A DNA stretch of 64,000 nt from Pseudoglutamicibacter albus (GCF_022346425.1 NZ_JAKRCW010000009.1:1-64000); one strand, 5' to 3'. Shown: positions 44,777-57,298, numbered from the stretch's first letter. The notes: generated by a model from the sequence alone, not told the origin. Made by a program: numbers and translations.

Positions 44777-44918
44777 ATTGTTCGCCTTGAGCGTGCTCGC
44801 CACGCCCTCTACTACCCCACCCGATGCTCTGCTACACCTCGCCCTGCCGCACCTCGCCGCCATCACCTCCTCGTTTCCCCTACGCCGCATTCCGGCACAT
44901 TCGTGACAAGCTGGAGGC

Positions 44919-46250
44919 ATGGCATCCAGCAAAAAAGAAGGCTCCATCACGTCTAACCCGGCGGAGCCGGTCGCCGCGGCCTTCACACCTGAAGGCCAAG
45001 AGCTGCTCTCCCAGCTGACCCCGGATCAGGCTGCGACCAAGAAGTTAGCAACCGAGCTGACCTTGAGCCTGCGCAAGGCCGGGCATCCAGCGGGCCTGGT
45101 TTCCGCCGTCGTGCATCAGCTTGCCTTACGTTTCAAGGCTCGGGCTAAGTTCGGGCCATTCGCTGAGCGGATGATTCTCACGCAGGCGGGCCTCGAACAG
45201 GCAACCCGCCTACCTGTTGCTGCGCGCCATGCGGGCCGGATGCGCGATGCCGGTGTGGGGCACGTTGCGGACCTCGGTTGCGGTTTGGGTGCGGACGCGA
45301 TGGCGATGGCCGCGCTGGGAATCGATGTGACCGCGGTCGAGGCCGACGAGGTCACGGCAGCCGCGGCGACCGTGAACACCGCTCCGTTCCCTAACGTCAC
45401 GGTGGTGCATGGACTCGCTGAGGAAGCCGATATTTCTGCCGCCGATGCGGTATGGATGGACCCTGCACGCCGCGAAACCACGACTTCGGGCACGCGCCGC
45501 CGCTGGAACCCTGAAGCGTTCTCTCCCCCGTTGTCTTTCGTGGAGACACTGGCTGACCGTGGGCTTCCGATGGGGGTCAAGCTCGGGCCTGGGATCCCGC
45601 ACGAATCGATCCCTGAGACCGCGGAGGCGCAGTGGGTTGAGCACAACGGCAGCGTGGTCGAAGCCACGCTGTGGTTTAACGAGGCGCGGCGGGCGCAGGT
45701 GCGGAGGGCCGCGCTGGTGTTGAAGGACGATCAGACTGCAGAACTGACCTCGAGTGCCGCCCACCCCGACCTGGATTCAGATGCTCTCGCGCTCGGCGAG
45801 GATGTGCCCATAATCGAAACCGACAGCAACCTGTCACTTCCCGTCCTCTCAGACACAGCCACGTACGGAACCTATCTTCACGAACCTGCCGGCGCAGTCA
45901 TCCGCGCCGGGCTCGTAGCCGATCTGGCCGTACAGCTTGAGGCGACCGGGCTTGACCCGCACATCGCCTACCTCACCGGCGACACCGCCTCCGCGACCCC
46001 GCTGGCCAACAGCTACCGCATCGACATGGTCATGCCCTACAAGATCAAGGCGCTGCGCAGCTGGGTACGCGACAACCGCATCGGGCAGCTCACCATCAAA
46101 AAGCGCGGCCTGGACGTCACACCGGAAGAGTTGCGCACGATTCTGCTGGGCAAAGGCCACGGCGACGGCTCAGCAACGCTTGTGCTCACGCGCATCGGGA
46201 AGCAACGAATCGTCTTCGGATGTGAGCTCATCCCCGGCTCCGCCGTATGA
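44919..46250 (+). CDS. Class I SAM methyltransferase with THUMP-like C-terminal domain
   Basis: A 443-residue protein of the THUMP-like/SAM methyltransferase family found in actinobacteria. The SAM-binding motif V-A-D-L-G-C-G-L-G-A-D-A-M-A-M-A lies near residue 117, an acidic second motif V-T-A-V-E-A-D near 136, and D-P-A-R-R near 180, where nucleic-acid methyltransferases have D-P-P. The C-terminal region (I-K-K-R-G-L-D-V-T-P-E-E-L, near 385) resembles a THUMP-like RNA-binding end. Target unknown, perhaps RNA. Divergent from groES; the intergenic region holds the CIRCE sites. Confidence 0.78.
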   Translation: MASSKKEGSITSNPAEPVAAAFTPEGQELLSQLTPDQAATKKLATELTLSLRKAGHPAGLVSAVVHQLALRFKARAKFGPFAERMILTQAGLEQATRLPVAARHAGRMRDAGVGHVADLGCGLGADAMAMAALGIDVTAVEADEVTAAAATVNTAPFPNVTVVHGLAEEADISAADAVWMDPARRETTTSGTRRRWNPEAFSPPLSFVETLADRGLPMGVKLGPGIPHESIPETAEAQWVEHNGSVVEATLWFNEARRAQVRRAALVLKDDQTAELTSSAAHPDLDSDALALGEDVPIIETDSNLSLPVLSDTATYGTYLHEPAGAVIRAGLVADLAVQLEATGLDPHIAYLTGDTASATPLANSYRIDMVMPYKIKALRSWVRDNRIGQLTIKKRGLDVTPEELRTILLGKGHGDGSATLVLTRIGKQRIVFGCELIPGSAV

Positions 46251-46285
46251 TCGTCTAATTGCACGCCACCGATGCGAGGAGACCT

Positions 46286-47434
46286 ATGGGCATCGAATTC
46301 ACCCCGTCAGAGCCCTCGACCCTGGGGATCGAATGGGAGATCGCGCTCGTAGATCGCGACACCGGGGATTTGCGCCCGGAAGCCCCACGCATCCTTGACG
46401 AGCTTGGTCAGCAGGGCCGCATCAACCACCCGGACGGCGCGCCGCGGCTCACGCGCGAGCTGCTACAGAACACGGTCGAGTGCGTGACCGGCGTGCACCA
46501 CACGGTATCCGATGCAGTCGCGGATCTCGCTTCCACGGCGCGTGACGTGAGCGATATTTTGGATCCGCTCAACACTTCACTGTATTGCGCAGGTTCCCAC
46601 CCTTTCGCGGAACCGACCCTGCAAGAGGTTTCCGATAAGGACCGCTACGCGACCCTGATTGATCGCACCCAGTGGTGGGGCCGGCAGATGGTCATTTACG
46701 GCGTGCACGTGCATGTTGGGATCGATCACCGGGATAAGGTCCTGCCGATCGTTGATGGTCTGATCAATAAGCAGCCGCACCTTTTAGCGTTGACGTCCTC
46801 TTCGCCGTTCTGGGGTGGGGCTGACACCGGCTACGGTTCGCAACGATCGTTAATGTTCCAGCAGTTGCCCACCGCGGGGCTGCCGTTCCATTTCTCTCAG
46901 TGGTTCGAATATGAGTCCTATGTTGCGGATATGCTGCACACGGGCGTGGTGGATGTTTTGGATGAGATCCGGTGGGATGCCCGCCCGGTCCCTAAATACG
47001 GGACCGTTGAGATGCGGATTTGCGATGGGCTCCCGGATTTGGATGACATAGCCGCGGTCGCCGCCTACACCCAGTGCCTCGTCACGGAGATGTCGGACGC
47101 CCTGGATGCCGGATGGGACATCCCGGTCATGACGCCGTGGTTCCGCGTCGAGAACAAGTGGCGTGCGGCCCGCTACGGCCGTGAAGCGATCATCATCCTG
47201 AATTCGGCCGGTGATGAGCTGCTGGTGACCGATCAGATCGCTCAGGATGTTGAACGGCTCGCCCCGATCGCTGAACGCCTCGGTTGCGCTGAGGAACTCA
47301 ACCACATCACGACGATGATGCAGCAGGCGTGCGAATACGAACAGCAACGCAATGTGGCTGAGGCCAACGGCGGCGACTTAGCTGCGGTTGTGCAGGATAA
47401 CTCGCAACGCCTGCACGCCTCACTTGATCGCTAA
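46286..47434 (+). CDS. YbdK-type carboxylate-amine/glutamate-cysteine ligase
   Basis: A 382-residue member of the GCS2 family, ATP-dependent carboxylate-amine ligases with weak or real glutamate-cysteine ligase activity. The N terminus T-L-G-I-E-W-E-I-A-L-V-D is the Mg-ATP Glu motif; the middle has the characteristic V-H-V-H-V-G-I and R-S-L-M-F; later comes Y-G-T-V-E-M-R-I-C-D. GAGGAG five bases before the ATG at 46286 fixes the start. It lies 35 bp after the methyltransferase gene, co-directional, so they may share a transcript. True substrate not determinable from sequence. Confidence 0.85.
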   Translation: MGIEFTPSEPSTLGIEWEIALVDRDTGDLRPEAPRILDELGQQGRINHPDGAPRLTRELLQNTVECVTGVHHTVSDAVADLASTARDVSDILDPLNTSLYCAGSHPFAEPTLQEVSDKDRYATLIDRTQWWGRQMVIYGVHVHVGIDHRDKVLPIVDGLINKQPHLLALTSSSPFWGGADTGYGSQRSLMFQQLPTAGLPFHFSQWFEYESYVADMLHTGVVDVLDEIRWDARPVPKYGTVEMRICDGLPDLDDIAAVAAYTQCLVTEMSDALDAGWDIPVMTPWFRVENKWRAARYGREAIIILNSAGDELLVTDQIAQDVERLAPIAERLGCAEELNHITTMMQQACEYEQQRNVAEANGGDLAAVVQDNSQRLHASLDR

Positions 47435-47465
47435 CGCGCCGGTGGCGCTGACAGGACGGCGCGGC

Positions 47466-48638
47466 CTAGTCGGCCTGGCCGCCCGCCCGCATCGACGCTG
47501 TACCTTTCATGGACGCCGCACTTTTCATCGACACCGTGCTGACGGGTAGTGAGGTGTCGGTTCCGAAGTCGGTTCCGGTGGGTTCTACGCCGTTCATCAC
47601 GAGTTGGGCGCCGAGTGCGGCGATCATCGCGCCGTTGTCGGTGCACAGGGAGAACGGTGGGATGCGTAACTGGATTCCGGCGGAGGCGCAGCGGGCGGCG
47701 AGCAGTTCGCGCAGGCGTGAGTTCGCGGCGACCCCGCCGCCTAGAAGCAGTGTTGTGAGCCCGTGTTCTCGGCACGCCATGACGGCTTTGGATGTGATGA
47801 CGTCCACGACGGCTTCTTGGAACGAGGCGCATACGTCTTCGATGACGAGTTCTTCCCCGGTTGCTTCGCAGTGCTCAACATAGCGTGCTACGGCGGTCTT
47901 CAGTCCGGAGAAGCTGAAGTCGTAGCGGCGCGGCCCCGGTTCTTCCGCGGCTCCCATGAACTTGCCCGTTGTGAGTCCGCGCGGGAAGCGGATCGCTTTC
48001 CGGTTGCCTTGGGCCGCCAGCTTGTCGATCACGGGGCCGCCCGGATAGCTCAACCCCAGCAGGCGGGCGACTTTATCGTAGGCTTCGCCCGCGGCGTCGT
48101 CGATGGTCGAGCCCAGCATCGTGATGTCAGAGGTCAGCGAATCCACTTTGAGGATCTCGGTGTGGCCGCCCGAAACTAACACGGCTCCGAGGTTCGGCGG
48201 CAGCTCGCCACCATCGAGCACACCGACCCCAACGTGCGCAACCAAATGGTTGACCGCGTACAGCGGCTTGCCGGTAGCTAACGCGAGCGCTTTCGCGGCA
48301 GAAACACCCACCATCAACGCACCAGCCAGGCCAGGTCCAGCTGTCACGGCGATCGCATCAACATCATCGAGCCTAAGCTGCGCGGTCTCTAAAGCAGCAC
48401 GCAGCGTCGGGACCATCGCTTCAACGTGGGCGCGCGAAGCGATCTCCGGGATCACTCCGCCGAAACGCACGTGCTCATCCACCGAGGATGCAACCGCATT
48501 AGCAAGTAGCGTGGTTCCGCGGACGATGCCCACGCCCGTCTCATCGCAACTGGTCTCAATACCCAGAACGACCGGGCCTGAAACTGCAGCGGCAGAGGCC
48601 GCCGGGGCGTCGAGGGTCTCAGGTTTCACGGTGTTCAT
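47466..48638 (-). CDS. tsaD: tRNA t6A threonylcarbamoyltransferase TsaD
   Basis: A 390-residue Kae1/Gcp-family protein that transfers threonylcarbamoyl to A37 of ANN-decoding tRNAs. ASKHA-fold motifs include [11 protein letters not shown] near residue 24, the metal-binding His pair in N-H-L-V-A-H, V-S-G-G-H-T-E and the late G-G-G-V-A-A-N. The N terminus is about 20 residues longer than usual, and the C-terminal 25 residues are a Ser/Met-rich tail with repeated S-M-K-x-x-A units. It overlaps rimI by four bases and ends the alr/tsaE-tsaB-rimI-tsaD operon. Confidence 0.95.
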   Translation of the reverse strand: MNTVKPETLDAPAASAAAVSGPVVLGIETSCDETGVGIVRGTTLLANAVASSVDEHVRFGGVIPEIASRAHVEAMVPTLRAALETAQLRLDDVDAIAVTAGPGLAGALMVGVSAAKALALATGKPLYAVNHLVAHVGVGVLDGGELPPNLGAVLVSGGHTEILKVDSLTSDITMLGSTIDDAAGEAYDKVARLLGLSYPGGPVIDKLAAQGNRKAIRFPRGLTTGKFMGAAEEPGPRRYDFSFSGLKTAVARYVEHCEATGEELVIEDVCASFQEAVVDVITSKAVMACREHGLTTLLLGGGVAANSRLRELLAARCASAGIQLRIPPFSLCTDNGAMIAALGAQLVMNGVEPTGTDFGTDTSLPVSTVSMKSAASMKGTASMRAGGQAD

Positions 48639-49189
48639 AGCTTCCCTCGGATGTCTTTCTGCATAATCAGGGCGTCTTCGCCGGCACTCGGCTTGCCGGG
48701 TGCACTCGGGTGGCCGGGCGCGCCACCTGGATAGTATCCGCGGCGGCGGGCGATCTCTTCAAACCCGTTGCGGTGATACAGGTGGATCGCGCGCTCATTC
48801 GAGGCGCGCACTTCAAGCATCATGTGGGTCGCACCCCAGTCTCGCGCTCGGGACTCCATGAGCCACATCAGGTACTTCGCGACCCCGCGGCCAGCATGCT
48901 CCGGCACAACCCCGATGGTCTGAATATCCGCGATGTGCGGGCTGTACTGCAGACCCGCATACGCGATCAGCGCGCCAGCACCCATCTCAGCCACGCCCCA
49001 GTATTGCCGCCATTCGGGGTGGGAAAGCTCCTCGCGCATCATGCGTTCATCCCAGCGGTCCAGCGGGAAAAGCTCGGCTTCAAGCGGCATGAGTTCCGCG
49101 ACATCGCCCGCATCCAGCTGTCGCACGATATAGCTTTCCGGGGCTTGCGCAAGCTCAGTTTCGGTCGCGGCGGATAGCGCGGCGTTCAT
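48635..49189 (-). CDS. rimI: Ribosomal protein S18-alanine N-acetyltransferase RimI
   Basis: A 184-residue GNAT acetyltransferase. Motif A appears as [17 protein letters not shown] near residue 95, then [14 protein letters not shown] and G-F, the RimI pattern in which a Glu helps catalysis and a Tyr closes the site. RimI acetylates the N terminus of ribosomal protein S18. It overlaps tsaB and tsaD by four bases at each end, the tight coupling usual for this operon. A 20-residue N-terminal extension precedes Y-I-V-R-Q-L. Confidence 0.9.
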   Translation of the reverse strand: MNAALSAATETELAQAPESYIVRQLDAGDVAELMPLEAELFPLDRWDERMMREELSHPEWRQYWGVAEMGAGALIAYAGLQYSPHIADIQTIGVVPEHAGRGVAKYLMWLMESRARDWGATHMMLEVRASNERAIHLYHRNGFEEIARRRGYYPGGAPGHPSAPGKPSAGEDALIMQKDIRGKL

Positions 49190-50013
49190 CGTTGGCGGCC
49201 TTGCATCGCAGCCGGGACCACCGCGTCAGATTCGCGCAAATACCGCGCGACGGGCGGGGCGGTTGGCATGCCAGCGGCGTACCAGGCACGGGCCAGATAG
49301 GCCGCGGATACCGGCATGGTTTCGGTTCCGGAGAGCACCGGGATACCCACCTCGGCTAGCTCTTCCCCGCGAACACCCGCCCCGGCTCCACCTACCGGAT
49401 AAGCGGCCGGTAGCTCGTCCGGCTTGGTCACGTGCGGGCCGTCGACGCGCGCACCATTACGTGCATAGCTCGCCCAGTACAGCTCACGACGGCGGGCATC
49501 CAGCGCCGCTGTCAGCACCGGGCCGCTTCCTGCCGTAGCGTCCTCGCCCGGCTCTTCCCCTGTTGCGGCAGCGGTTGCTGGCTCTTGCCCTGCCGCGGCA
49601 ACGGCGGCTGACCCCTCCCCTGCCGCGGCAACGGTTGCTTCAGCAGGGCTGGACTCAGCAACGCTAGCGAGGTTGCCTTCAGCCAGCAGTTGGGCGGCGA
49701 GCCCGTCGAGCGAGCACACGCCGTAGGCTTCTATACCCCACGCGAAGGCGAGGGTCTGGCCGGCGGCGATCCCGACCCGCAGACCCGTGAAGGGGCCTGG
49801 CCCCTCCCCGACTAGGACGGCGTCTGGGCGTTCCCACCCGGCCTGGGCGAGCAACTGTTTGCACACGGGGATGAGGTCTTCGGCGTGCCGGGTCGTGGAA
49901 TCCGTGACGGCCTCCGCAACAACCGCAACGCCTTCAGTACTCACAGTCACGCACGCGACGGAAACCACCGATGAGGTATCCAACGCCAGGATCTTCTTGA
50001 TGTCGTCGCGCAT
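49186..50013 (-). CDS. tsaB: t6A complex protein TsaB with repeat insertion
   Basis: A 275-residue TsaB, the inactive Kae1 paralogue that scaffolds TsaD and TsaE for t6A formation. It begins L-A-L-D-T-S-S-V-V-S-V-A, then H-A-E-D-L-I-P, and V-G-E-G-P-G-P-F-T-G-L-R-V-G, the standard N-lobe. Between about residues 118 and 155 a low-complexity Ala/Gly/Glu insert encoded by 30-bp DNA repeats interrupts the fold, before A-L-D-A-R-R-R-E-L-Y-W. It starts one base after the alr-tsaE stop and overlaps rimI. Confidence 0.92.
   Translation of the reverse strand: MRDDIKKILALDTSSVVSVACVTVSTEGVAVVAEAVTDSTTRHAEDLIPVCKQLLAQAGWERPDAVLVGEGPGPFTGLRVGIAAGQTLAFAWGIEAYGVCSLDGLAAQLLAEGNLASVAESSPAEATVAAAGEGSAAVAAAGQEPATAAATGEEPGEDATAGSGPVLTAALDARRRELYWASYARNGARVDGPHVTKPDELPAAYPVGGAGAGVRGEELAEVGIPVLSGTETMPVSAAYLARAWYAAGMPTAPPVARYLRESDAVVPAAMQGRQR
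49551..49640 (-). repeat. Three 30-bp in-frame repeats inside tsaB
   Basis: Units 49551-49580, 49581-49610 and 49611-49640 share a core of the type CCCTGCCGCGGCAACGG and each encodes ten Ala/Gly/Glu-rich residues. Because the period is a multiple of three, copy-number change keeps the tsaB frame. It looks like a recent expansion. Confidence 0.75.
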
Positions 50014-50014
50014 T

Positions 50015-51889
50015 TCAGCCCTCCTTCACGGTGTCAGTGAATTCGGCGAGCGCGGCGCGCAGGCTGGTGGTTGCCGCCTCGTTCCAGCGTGGCCCTACCC
50101 AGCGCAGGGTCACGATGCGTGGTGCGGCGGCTTCTTCTTCGTCTTCGACTTCCCACGGGGCCGGGGTCTCGCTGTCGGGTTGTGCGGCTGTGTTGCCGCC
50201 GATGGGGCGGTCGAGTGTGATCTCGAGGCGGGATTCGGAGAGGCCTTCGGCGCGGTCGCGGCCCCATTCGACGACGGTCACGGATTTCTCCACGGTGTCG
50301 ATGAGGTCGAGGTCTTCGAGTTCTTCTGCGGATCCGAGCCGGTAGGCATCCACGTGGACGAGTGCGGGGCCGTCGCTGAGTGAGGGGTAGATGCGGGAGA
50401 GCACGAATGTTGGCGATGTGATGCCTTCGCGCACGCCGAGGCCTTCGCCGAGGCCTTGGGTGAAGGTTGTTTTTCCGGCGCCGAGTTCCCCGGTCAGGAT
50501 GAGAACATCGCCTGCTTGCAGTTCGCTTGCGAGTGTGCGGGCTAAGCACTGCATCGCCGCTGGGGTTGGAATAGTCAACGACAGTGAGCTGTCGTCTGCT
50601 GTCTCCGCACGGCCGCCGCAAGCACCGGCTGTGTCATCGCCAACAGCATCGCCCGCGGCCGCACCATCTGCGGGGATCATGCGGCGTGGGACGCGGTCGG
50701 AGATCCCGGTGACGGTCTCGTAGTTGATGGTGTGGGCGGCTTCCGCCCATTCTTCAACGCCGGGTTCACCATGTGCTGGGTCACCGAACACCACGGCGTC
50801 TTTACCGACAAATTCCGCTGGGTCTGCTTCCCCGCCGAGGTCGATCACGAACTGATCCATTGCGATCCGGCCCACCACCGGATACCGCACACTTTCGATC
50901 GTCACGTGGGTGCCTTCGGCGATCCGTGGGATGCCGTCGGCGTAACCGACGGGAACCAGGCCCAGCGTCGTCGGTTTCTCTGCCCGCCAACGCAGGCCGT
51001 AGGACACACCTTGGCCCGCATCGACCCGTTTAGCTGCGGCCACATGCGCAACCAGGCGCATGACCGGCCGCAACCCCAGCTCGGCCGAGGACACCCCTTC
51101 AAAAGGAGATAAACCATAGAGGCCCAGACCGACCCGGACCATGTCATAGATCGCATCCGGGCGCGTGAACGTCGCCGGGGTGTTCGCGATGTGACGCACT
51201 TCAGGTTTCAACCCGGCGTCCGCGACCACCGCGAGCGCGTCCTCGAAAGCCTGGGTCTGCACGTCGTTGGCGGGGTGTTCTGGCTCATCAGCCATCGCGA
51301 AGTGGGAGAACACACCCACCACGCGGATGTCCCCGACGCGTTCGGCCGCGGCGGCGCGCTCCACAAGATGTGGCCATTCGGCTGCGGTGCACCCGTTGCG
51401 GCCTAAGCCGGTATCGATTTTCAGGTGAATCCGTGCCGTGCGCCCCACCGCGCGTGCCGCCTCGATCATCGGGTCCAGTTCCCAACCGGATACCCCCACG
51501 TCAATGCCCTGTGCCACGGCCGCCTCGAAGTCGGTGTCCGATGTGTGGAGCCAGCACACCATCGGCGCCTCGATGCCCGCGGCACGCAGCTCAAGCGCCT
51601 CGCTCACGTGCGCGGTCCCTACCCATGTGGCGCCGGCATCCAGCGCGGCGCGCGCGCACTCGATCGCGCCGTGCCCGTAGGCTTGCGCTTTGACGATCGC
51701 CATGATGTGCGCTTTCCCCACCTGTTGACGGATCCTGGCGACGTTGGCCGCCAACGCGCCAAGGTCGATCTCGGCGCAGCGTTCAGGGGCAGCCGCTACC
51801 GCATCGTGGGCGTGCAGCCATTGCGCTGCCGCAGGGCTGGAAGTGGAGGAAAAACTGTGGGAACACACCCTTCTAGCGTAGACCTTCAC
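50015..51889 (-). CDS. alr: Alanine racemase fused to TsaE ATPase
   Basis: A 624-residue bifunctional protein. The first 405 residues are alanine racemase: the PLP Lys is in M-A-I-V-K-A-Q-A-Y-G-H-G, followed by I-D-T-G-L-G-R-N-G, M-V-R-V-G-L-G-L-Y-G and the catalytic Tyr in V-S-Y-G. After a Gly/Ala/Asp-rich linker comes TsaE with the P-loop G-E-L-G-A-G-K-T-T near residue 472, then S-P-T-F-V-L and V-H-V-D-A-Y-R, the ATPase of the t6A complex. The same fusion is annotated in relatives. An additional insert (E-D-E-E-E-A-A-A) lies in the TsaE part. The GTG start at 51889 has no clear ribosome-binding site; a GTG nine codons later is possible. Confidence 0.93.
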   Translation of the reverse strand: MKVYARRVCSHSFSSTSSPAAAQWLHAHDAVAAAPERCAEIDLGALAANVARIRQQVGKAHIMAIVKAQAYGHGAIECARAALDAGATWVGTAHVSEALELRAAGIEAPMVCWLHTSDTDFEAAVAQGIDVGVSGWELDPMIEAARAVGRTARIHLKIDTGLGRNGCTAAEWPHLVERAAAAERVGDIRVVGVFSHFAMADEPEHPANDVQTQAFEDALAVVADAGLKPEVRHIANTPATFTRPDAIYDMVRVGLGLYGLSPFEGVSSAELGLRPVMRLVAHVAAAKRVDAGQGVSYGLRWRAEKPTTLGLVPVGYADGIPRIAEGTHVTIESVRYPVVGRIAMDQFVIDLGGEADPAEFVGKDAVVFGDPAHGEPGVEEWAEAAHTINYETVTGISDRVPRRMIPADGAAAGDAVGDDTAGACGGRAETADDSSLSLTIPTPAAMQCLARTLASELQAGDVLILTGELGAGKTTFTQGLGEGLGVREGITSPTFVLSRIYPSLSDGPALVHVDAYRLGSAEELEDLDLIDTVEKSVTVVEWGRDRAEGLSESRLEITLDRPIGGNTAAQPDSETPAPWEVEDEEEAAAPRIVTLRWVGPRWNEAATTSLRAALAEFTDTVKEG

Positions 51890-51957
51890 CAGGTTCGGGC
51901 TTGGGTATGCGACTCAACGCCTAAGATCATAGGTAGCCAACTGTGAGGAGAACATTC

Positions 51958-54695
<2,738 letters not shown>

Positions 54696-54697
54696 CC

Positions 54698-55150
54698 ATG
54701 AACCTCAATACGCTGTATTCAGAGCTGATATTCGAACACGATAAGCACCCCAAACACGCGGGCTTACGTGAGCCTTTCGACGCCGATGTACACCACGTGA
54801 ACCCGGTGTGCGGCGACGAGATCCAGCTGCGTCTGAAACTCTCCGAAGACGGCGCAACAGTCGAGGACATCTCCTATGAGGCGGCTGGTTGCGCGATGAG
54901 CCGCGCTTCCGCCTCAATGATGGCGGACCTGTTCATAGGCGAGCCGGTCAGCGACATCGAGGAGATGACCGCTCATTTCGATGAGGTGCTTCACTCCCGC
55001 GGGAAGGTTGAGGCCGAAGAGGAGATCATCGGCGATGCGGTCGCGTTAGCTGGTGCCGCGAAGTTCCCCAACCGGGTCAAGTGCGTGCTCATGAGCTGGA
55101 AGGCGTTCCAGGCCGCCTACGCAGAAGCGCTCCTATTCCGTCAGCAGTGA
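54698..55150 (+). CDS. sufU: SufU iron-sulfur assembly/sulfur-transfer protein
   Basis: A 150-residue SufU, which accepts sulfur from SufS through a zinc-bound Cys in Gram-positive bacteria. The three cysteines are in N-P-V-C-G-D-E, A-A-G-C-A-M-S-R-A-S and R-V-K-C-V-L-M-S-W, with the SufU-specific insertion between the second and third. It begins M-N-L-N-T-L-Y-S-E-L-I. The ATG at 54698 is used; a GTG at 54692 that overlaps the sufS stop is an alternative and would couple translation. Partner of the adjacent SufS. Confidence 0.94.
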   Translation: MNLNTLYSELIFEHDKHPKHAGLREPFDADVHHVNPVCGDEIQLRLKLSEDGATVEDISYEAAGCAMSRASASMMADLFIGEPVSDIEEMTAHFDEVLHSRGKVEAEEEIIGDAVALAGAAKFPNRVKCVLMSWKAFQAAYAEALLFRQQ

Positions 55151-55203
55151 TCCCCCGGGCGCTGTAGTTCACGGCGCTGCGTGAGTTCACGGCGCTGGAA
55201 AGG

Positions 55204-56889
55204 CTATGCGGCGCTGTATTTCAGGCCGTGCACGACCGCGGCTGCGGCACACAACTGTGCAATGCGTTCCAGGCTGAGTTCTTCGCCGCGGGCCGAGGCC
55301 CGAGCGGCGTGGGTTGCGAGCATCGCGCCCAGGACACCGGCGAGCTTATCTCCCGAACCTGCGCGAGCGAGCGTCGCAGCCGCGGATGCCGCGAGGAACG
55401 TGACGCCGCTCGGCGCAGCAACCACCGTCGCTGAGCCTTTGAGCAACACGACCGCGCCAACAGCTGCCGCCAGATCCCGCGCTGCGGAGACCGGGTCTTC
55501 AGCCGGGTCCGCGGCGTCTATACCCAACCGTTGCACAAGCGCTAGAAACTCTCCCGCGTGAGGCGTCAACACGTGGACCTTAGTGCTGACTTCAGCTCCG
55601 GCATCCGTGTCAGTCCGAGCCGCTATCGAGGGTTCCCATACCGCGAGCGCTGAGGCGTCCACGATCACAGGGCCCTGGGTGCCCCGCATCACGGCGAGCG
55701 CCGGTTCGAGGTCTTCGGGCTCTTCCCCGAGCCCCGGGCCTACGACCCACGCGTTCACCTTAGAGGTCACCGCAGGCCACCCGTTCGATGCTGATTCTGC
55801 CGAGCCGGCCGGCGAAGCAAGCTCAGCCCTGTCGATGTTGACGACCTCCGGCAGAGTCTGCACCACAGCCTGGCCAGCAGCCCCACGCCCTGCGGTTACG
55901 AGCATCCCGATCCCGCCGCGCCCGGCATCGTGCGCTCCGATGGCGGCCGCTGCTGTAGAGCACAGGACCGCGGCCCCGGGATAGGCGGGCGAACCTGCGA
56001 CCATGCCGAGGACTCCACGCGAATATTTGTGGTCGCCGGGGCGTGGCGCCAGGAACTCGCTCTCAGCGTCGGTGGGGGTCACAAGCCGCGGCATGAGGTG
56101 AGTATCCTGCGGAGGCTGTAGCCCGATCTCCACGAGGTAGATGTCGCCGGTTTTCTCACGCGCCGCCCCGGCCACGAGCCCGCGTTTGAGTGCGCCGAAC
56201 GTGACCGTGATGTCCGCGAGCGGCACCATTTCATCCGCGTTGCCGGTGCGCGTGTTGAGCCCTGAGGGGCAGTCGGCTGCGACAACCAGCGCGTCCAGGG
56301 TTTCCCCGTGCACCGCCCAGGTCTGCGCATCCGCGTCCCAGCCGGGAATCGGCATCCCGCCTTTCGCGCCGATCCCCAGTACTGCGTCCACGATCACATC
56401 CGCGTAAGCTAGATGCTGAAGCACCTCGTTATGCTTCGTCGCGCCAGAGCCCTGCCCTGCCTCATGTTTGTGGTGCTTCACGACCTCGACCCCGGCGGCG
56501 GTTGCCGCGGCTGCAGCGCGTTCGTGCCAGCGGTCCGCGACCATCACGGCCACACATCGTGCCCCGCGGCCGGAGAGCTCAGCGAGCGCATAGAGTCCGT
56601 CACCGCCGTTGTTGCCGGGGCCGATCAAACCCACGATGCGCGCCCCACGCAACTGAAAACCCGCCCCGGGCATGGACGGTGCCGGCTTTGTGAGCGCGGC
56701 TAACGTTTCAGGCCCGGCCACGGTCGGTTCCGGAAGGGCGGGCCGGTTGGTGACGGCCCGAGCGATGTGCGCGGCAAGCCCGTAGGCGGCCTGTCGCATG
56801 AGCTGATCGGGGTTGCCTGCGGCTTCGCATGCGGCGAGCATCGGAGCTTCTGCCGCTCGGACCTCGTCGGGGCTATAGAGCAGGTGCAT
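55204..56889 (-). CDS. nnr: Bifunctional NAD(P)H-hydrate epimerase/dehydratase
   Basis: A 561-residue repair enzyme. The N-terminal NnrE-type epimerase domain contains I-V-G-L-I-G-P-G-N-N-G-G-D-G-L-Y-A-L near residue 85 and A-D-C-P-S-G-L-N; the C-terminal NnrD-type dehydratase contains V-T-P-T-D, G-D-H-K-Y-S-R-G, V-V-G-P-G-L-G-E, L-T-P-H-A-G-E-F and A-G-S-G-D-K-L-A-G. Together they repair damaged hydrated NADH and NADPH. The epimerase half has extra loops rich in Ala/Pro. It follows acpS on the same strand after about 58 bp, the usual neighbourhood in Micrococcaceae. Confidence 0.92.
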   Translation of the reverse strand: MHLLYSPDEVRAAEAPMLAACEAAGNPDQLMRQAAYGLAAHIARAVTNRPALPEPTVAGPETLAALTKPAPSMPGAGFQLRGARIVGLIGPGNNGGDGLYALAELSGRGARCVAVMVADRWHERAAAAATAAGVEVVKHHKHEAGQGSGATKHNEVLQHLAYADVIVDAVLGIGAKGGMPIPGWDADAQTWAVHGETLDALVVAADCPSGLNTRTGNADEMVPLADITVTFGALKRGLVAGAAREKTGDIYLVEIGLQPPQDTHLMPRLVTPTDAESEFLAPRPGDHKYSRGVLGMVAGSPAYPGAAVLCSTAAAAIGAHDAGRGGIGMLVTAGRGAAGQAVVQTLPEVVNIDRAELASPAGSAESASNGWPAVTSKVNAWVVGPGLGEEPEDLEPALAVMRGTQGPVIVDASALAVWEPSIAARTDTDAGAEVSTKVHVLTPHAGEFLALVQRLGIDAADPAEDPVSAARDLAAAVGAVVLLKGSATVVAAPSGVTFLAASAAATLARAGSGDKLAGVLGAMLATHAARASARGEELSLERIAQLCAAAAVVHGLKYSAA

Positions 56890-56947
56890 CGGTGTACCTT
56901 CCGGGCTGGGAGCCTGTCTCGGGGCCTGTCTCGCGGGCCTGTTTGTT

Positions 56948-57298
56948 CTAGCCTTCGGCGATCACGTACGCGATCGCTACGTCGCCGTCGTGGGTGAGGG
57001 ATATGTGCCAGTTCTTGACACCGAGCTGGTCTGCGACCTCTTTCACGCTACCGCGCACATCGAGCACCGGGGCGCCGGAGTCCAGTGTGCACACTTCGCA
57101 GTCATGCCACACCATTCCCCCGGGGGAGCCGAGAGCTTTCGCGACCGCTTCCTTCGCGGCGAAACGCGCGGCAAGCGAGCGGGTCCGCACCTCACGCTCA
57201 CTGGGGCAAAACAGGCGTTCAGCCAGTGCCGGGGTGCGCTGGATCAGCTTCTCGAAACGCGGAACGTCCACAACGTCAACACCGATGCCCACAATCAT
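56948..57298 (-). CDS. acpS: Holo-[acyl-carrier-protein] synthase
   Basis: A 116-residue AcpS that transfers 4'-phosphopantetheine from CoA to acyl carrier protein. Mg-binding motif [14 protein letters not shown] at the start and the second signature [12 protein letters not shown] near residue 65, then the closing H-I-S-L-T-H-D. Length is normal. It starts at the ATG at 57298, upstream of nnr and divergent from galU. Confidence 0.95.
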   Translation of the reverse strand: MIVGIGVDVVDVPRFEKLIQRTPALAERLFCPSEREVRTRSLAARFAAKEAVAKALGSPGGMVWHDCEVCTLDSGAPVLDVRGSVKEVADQLGVKNWHISLTHDGDVAIAYVIAEG

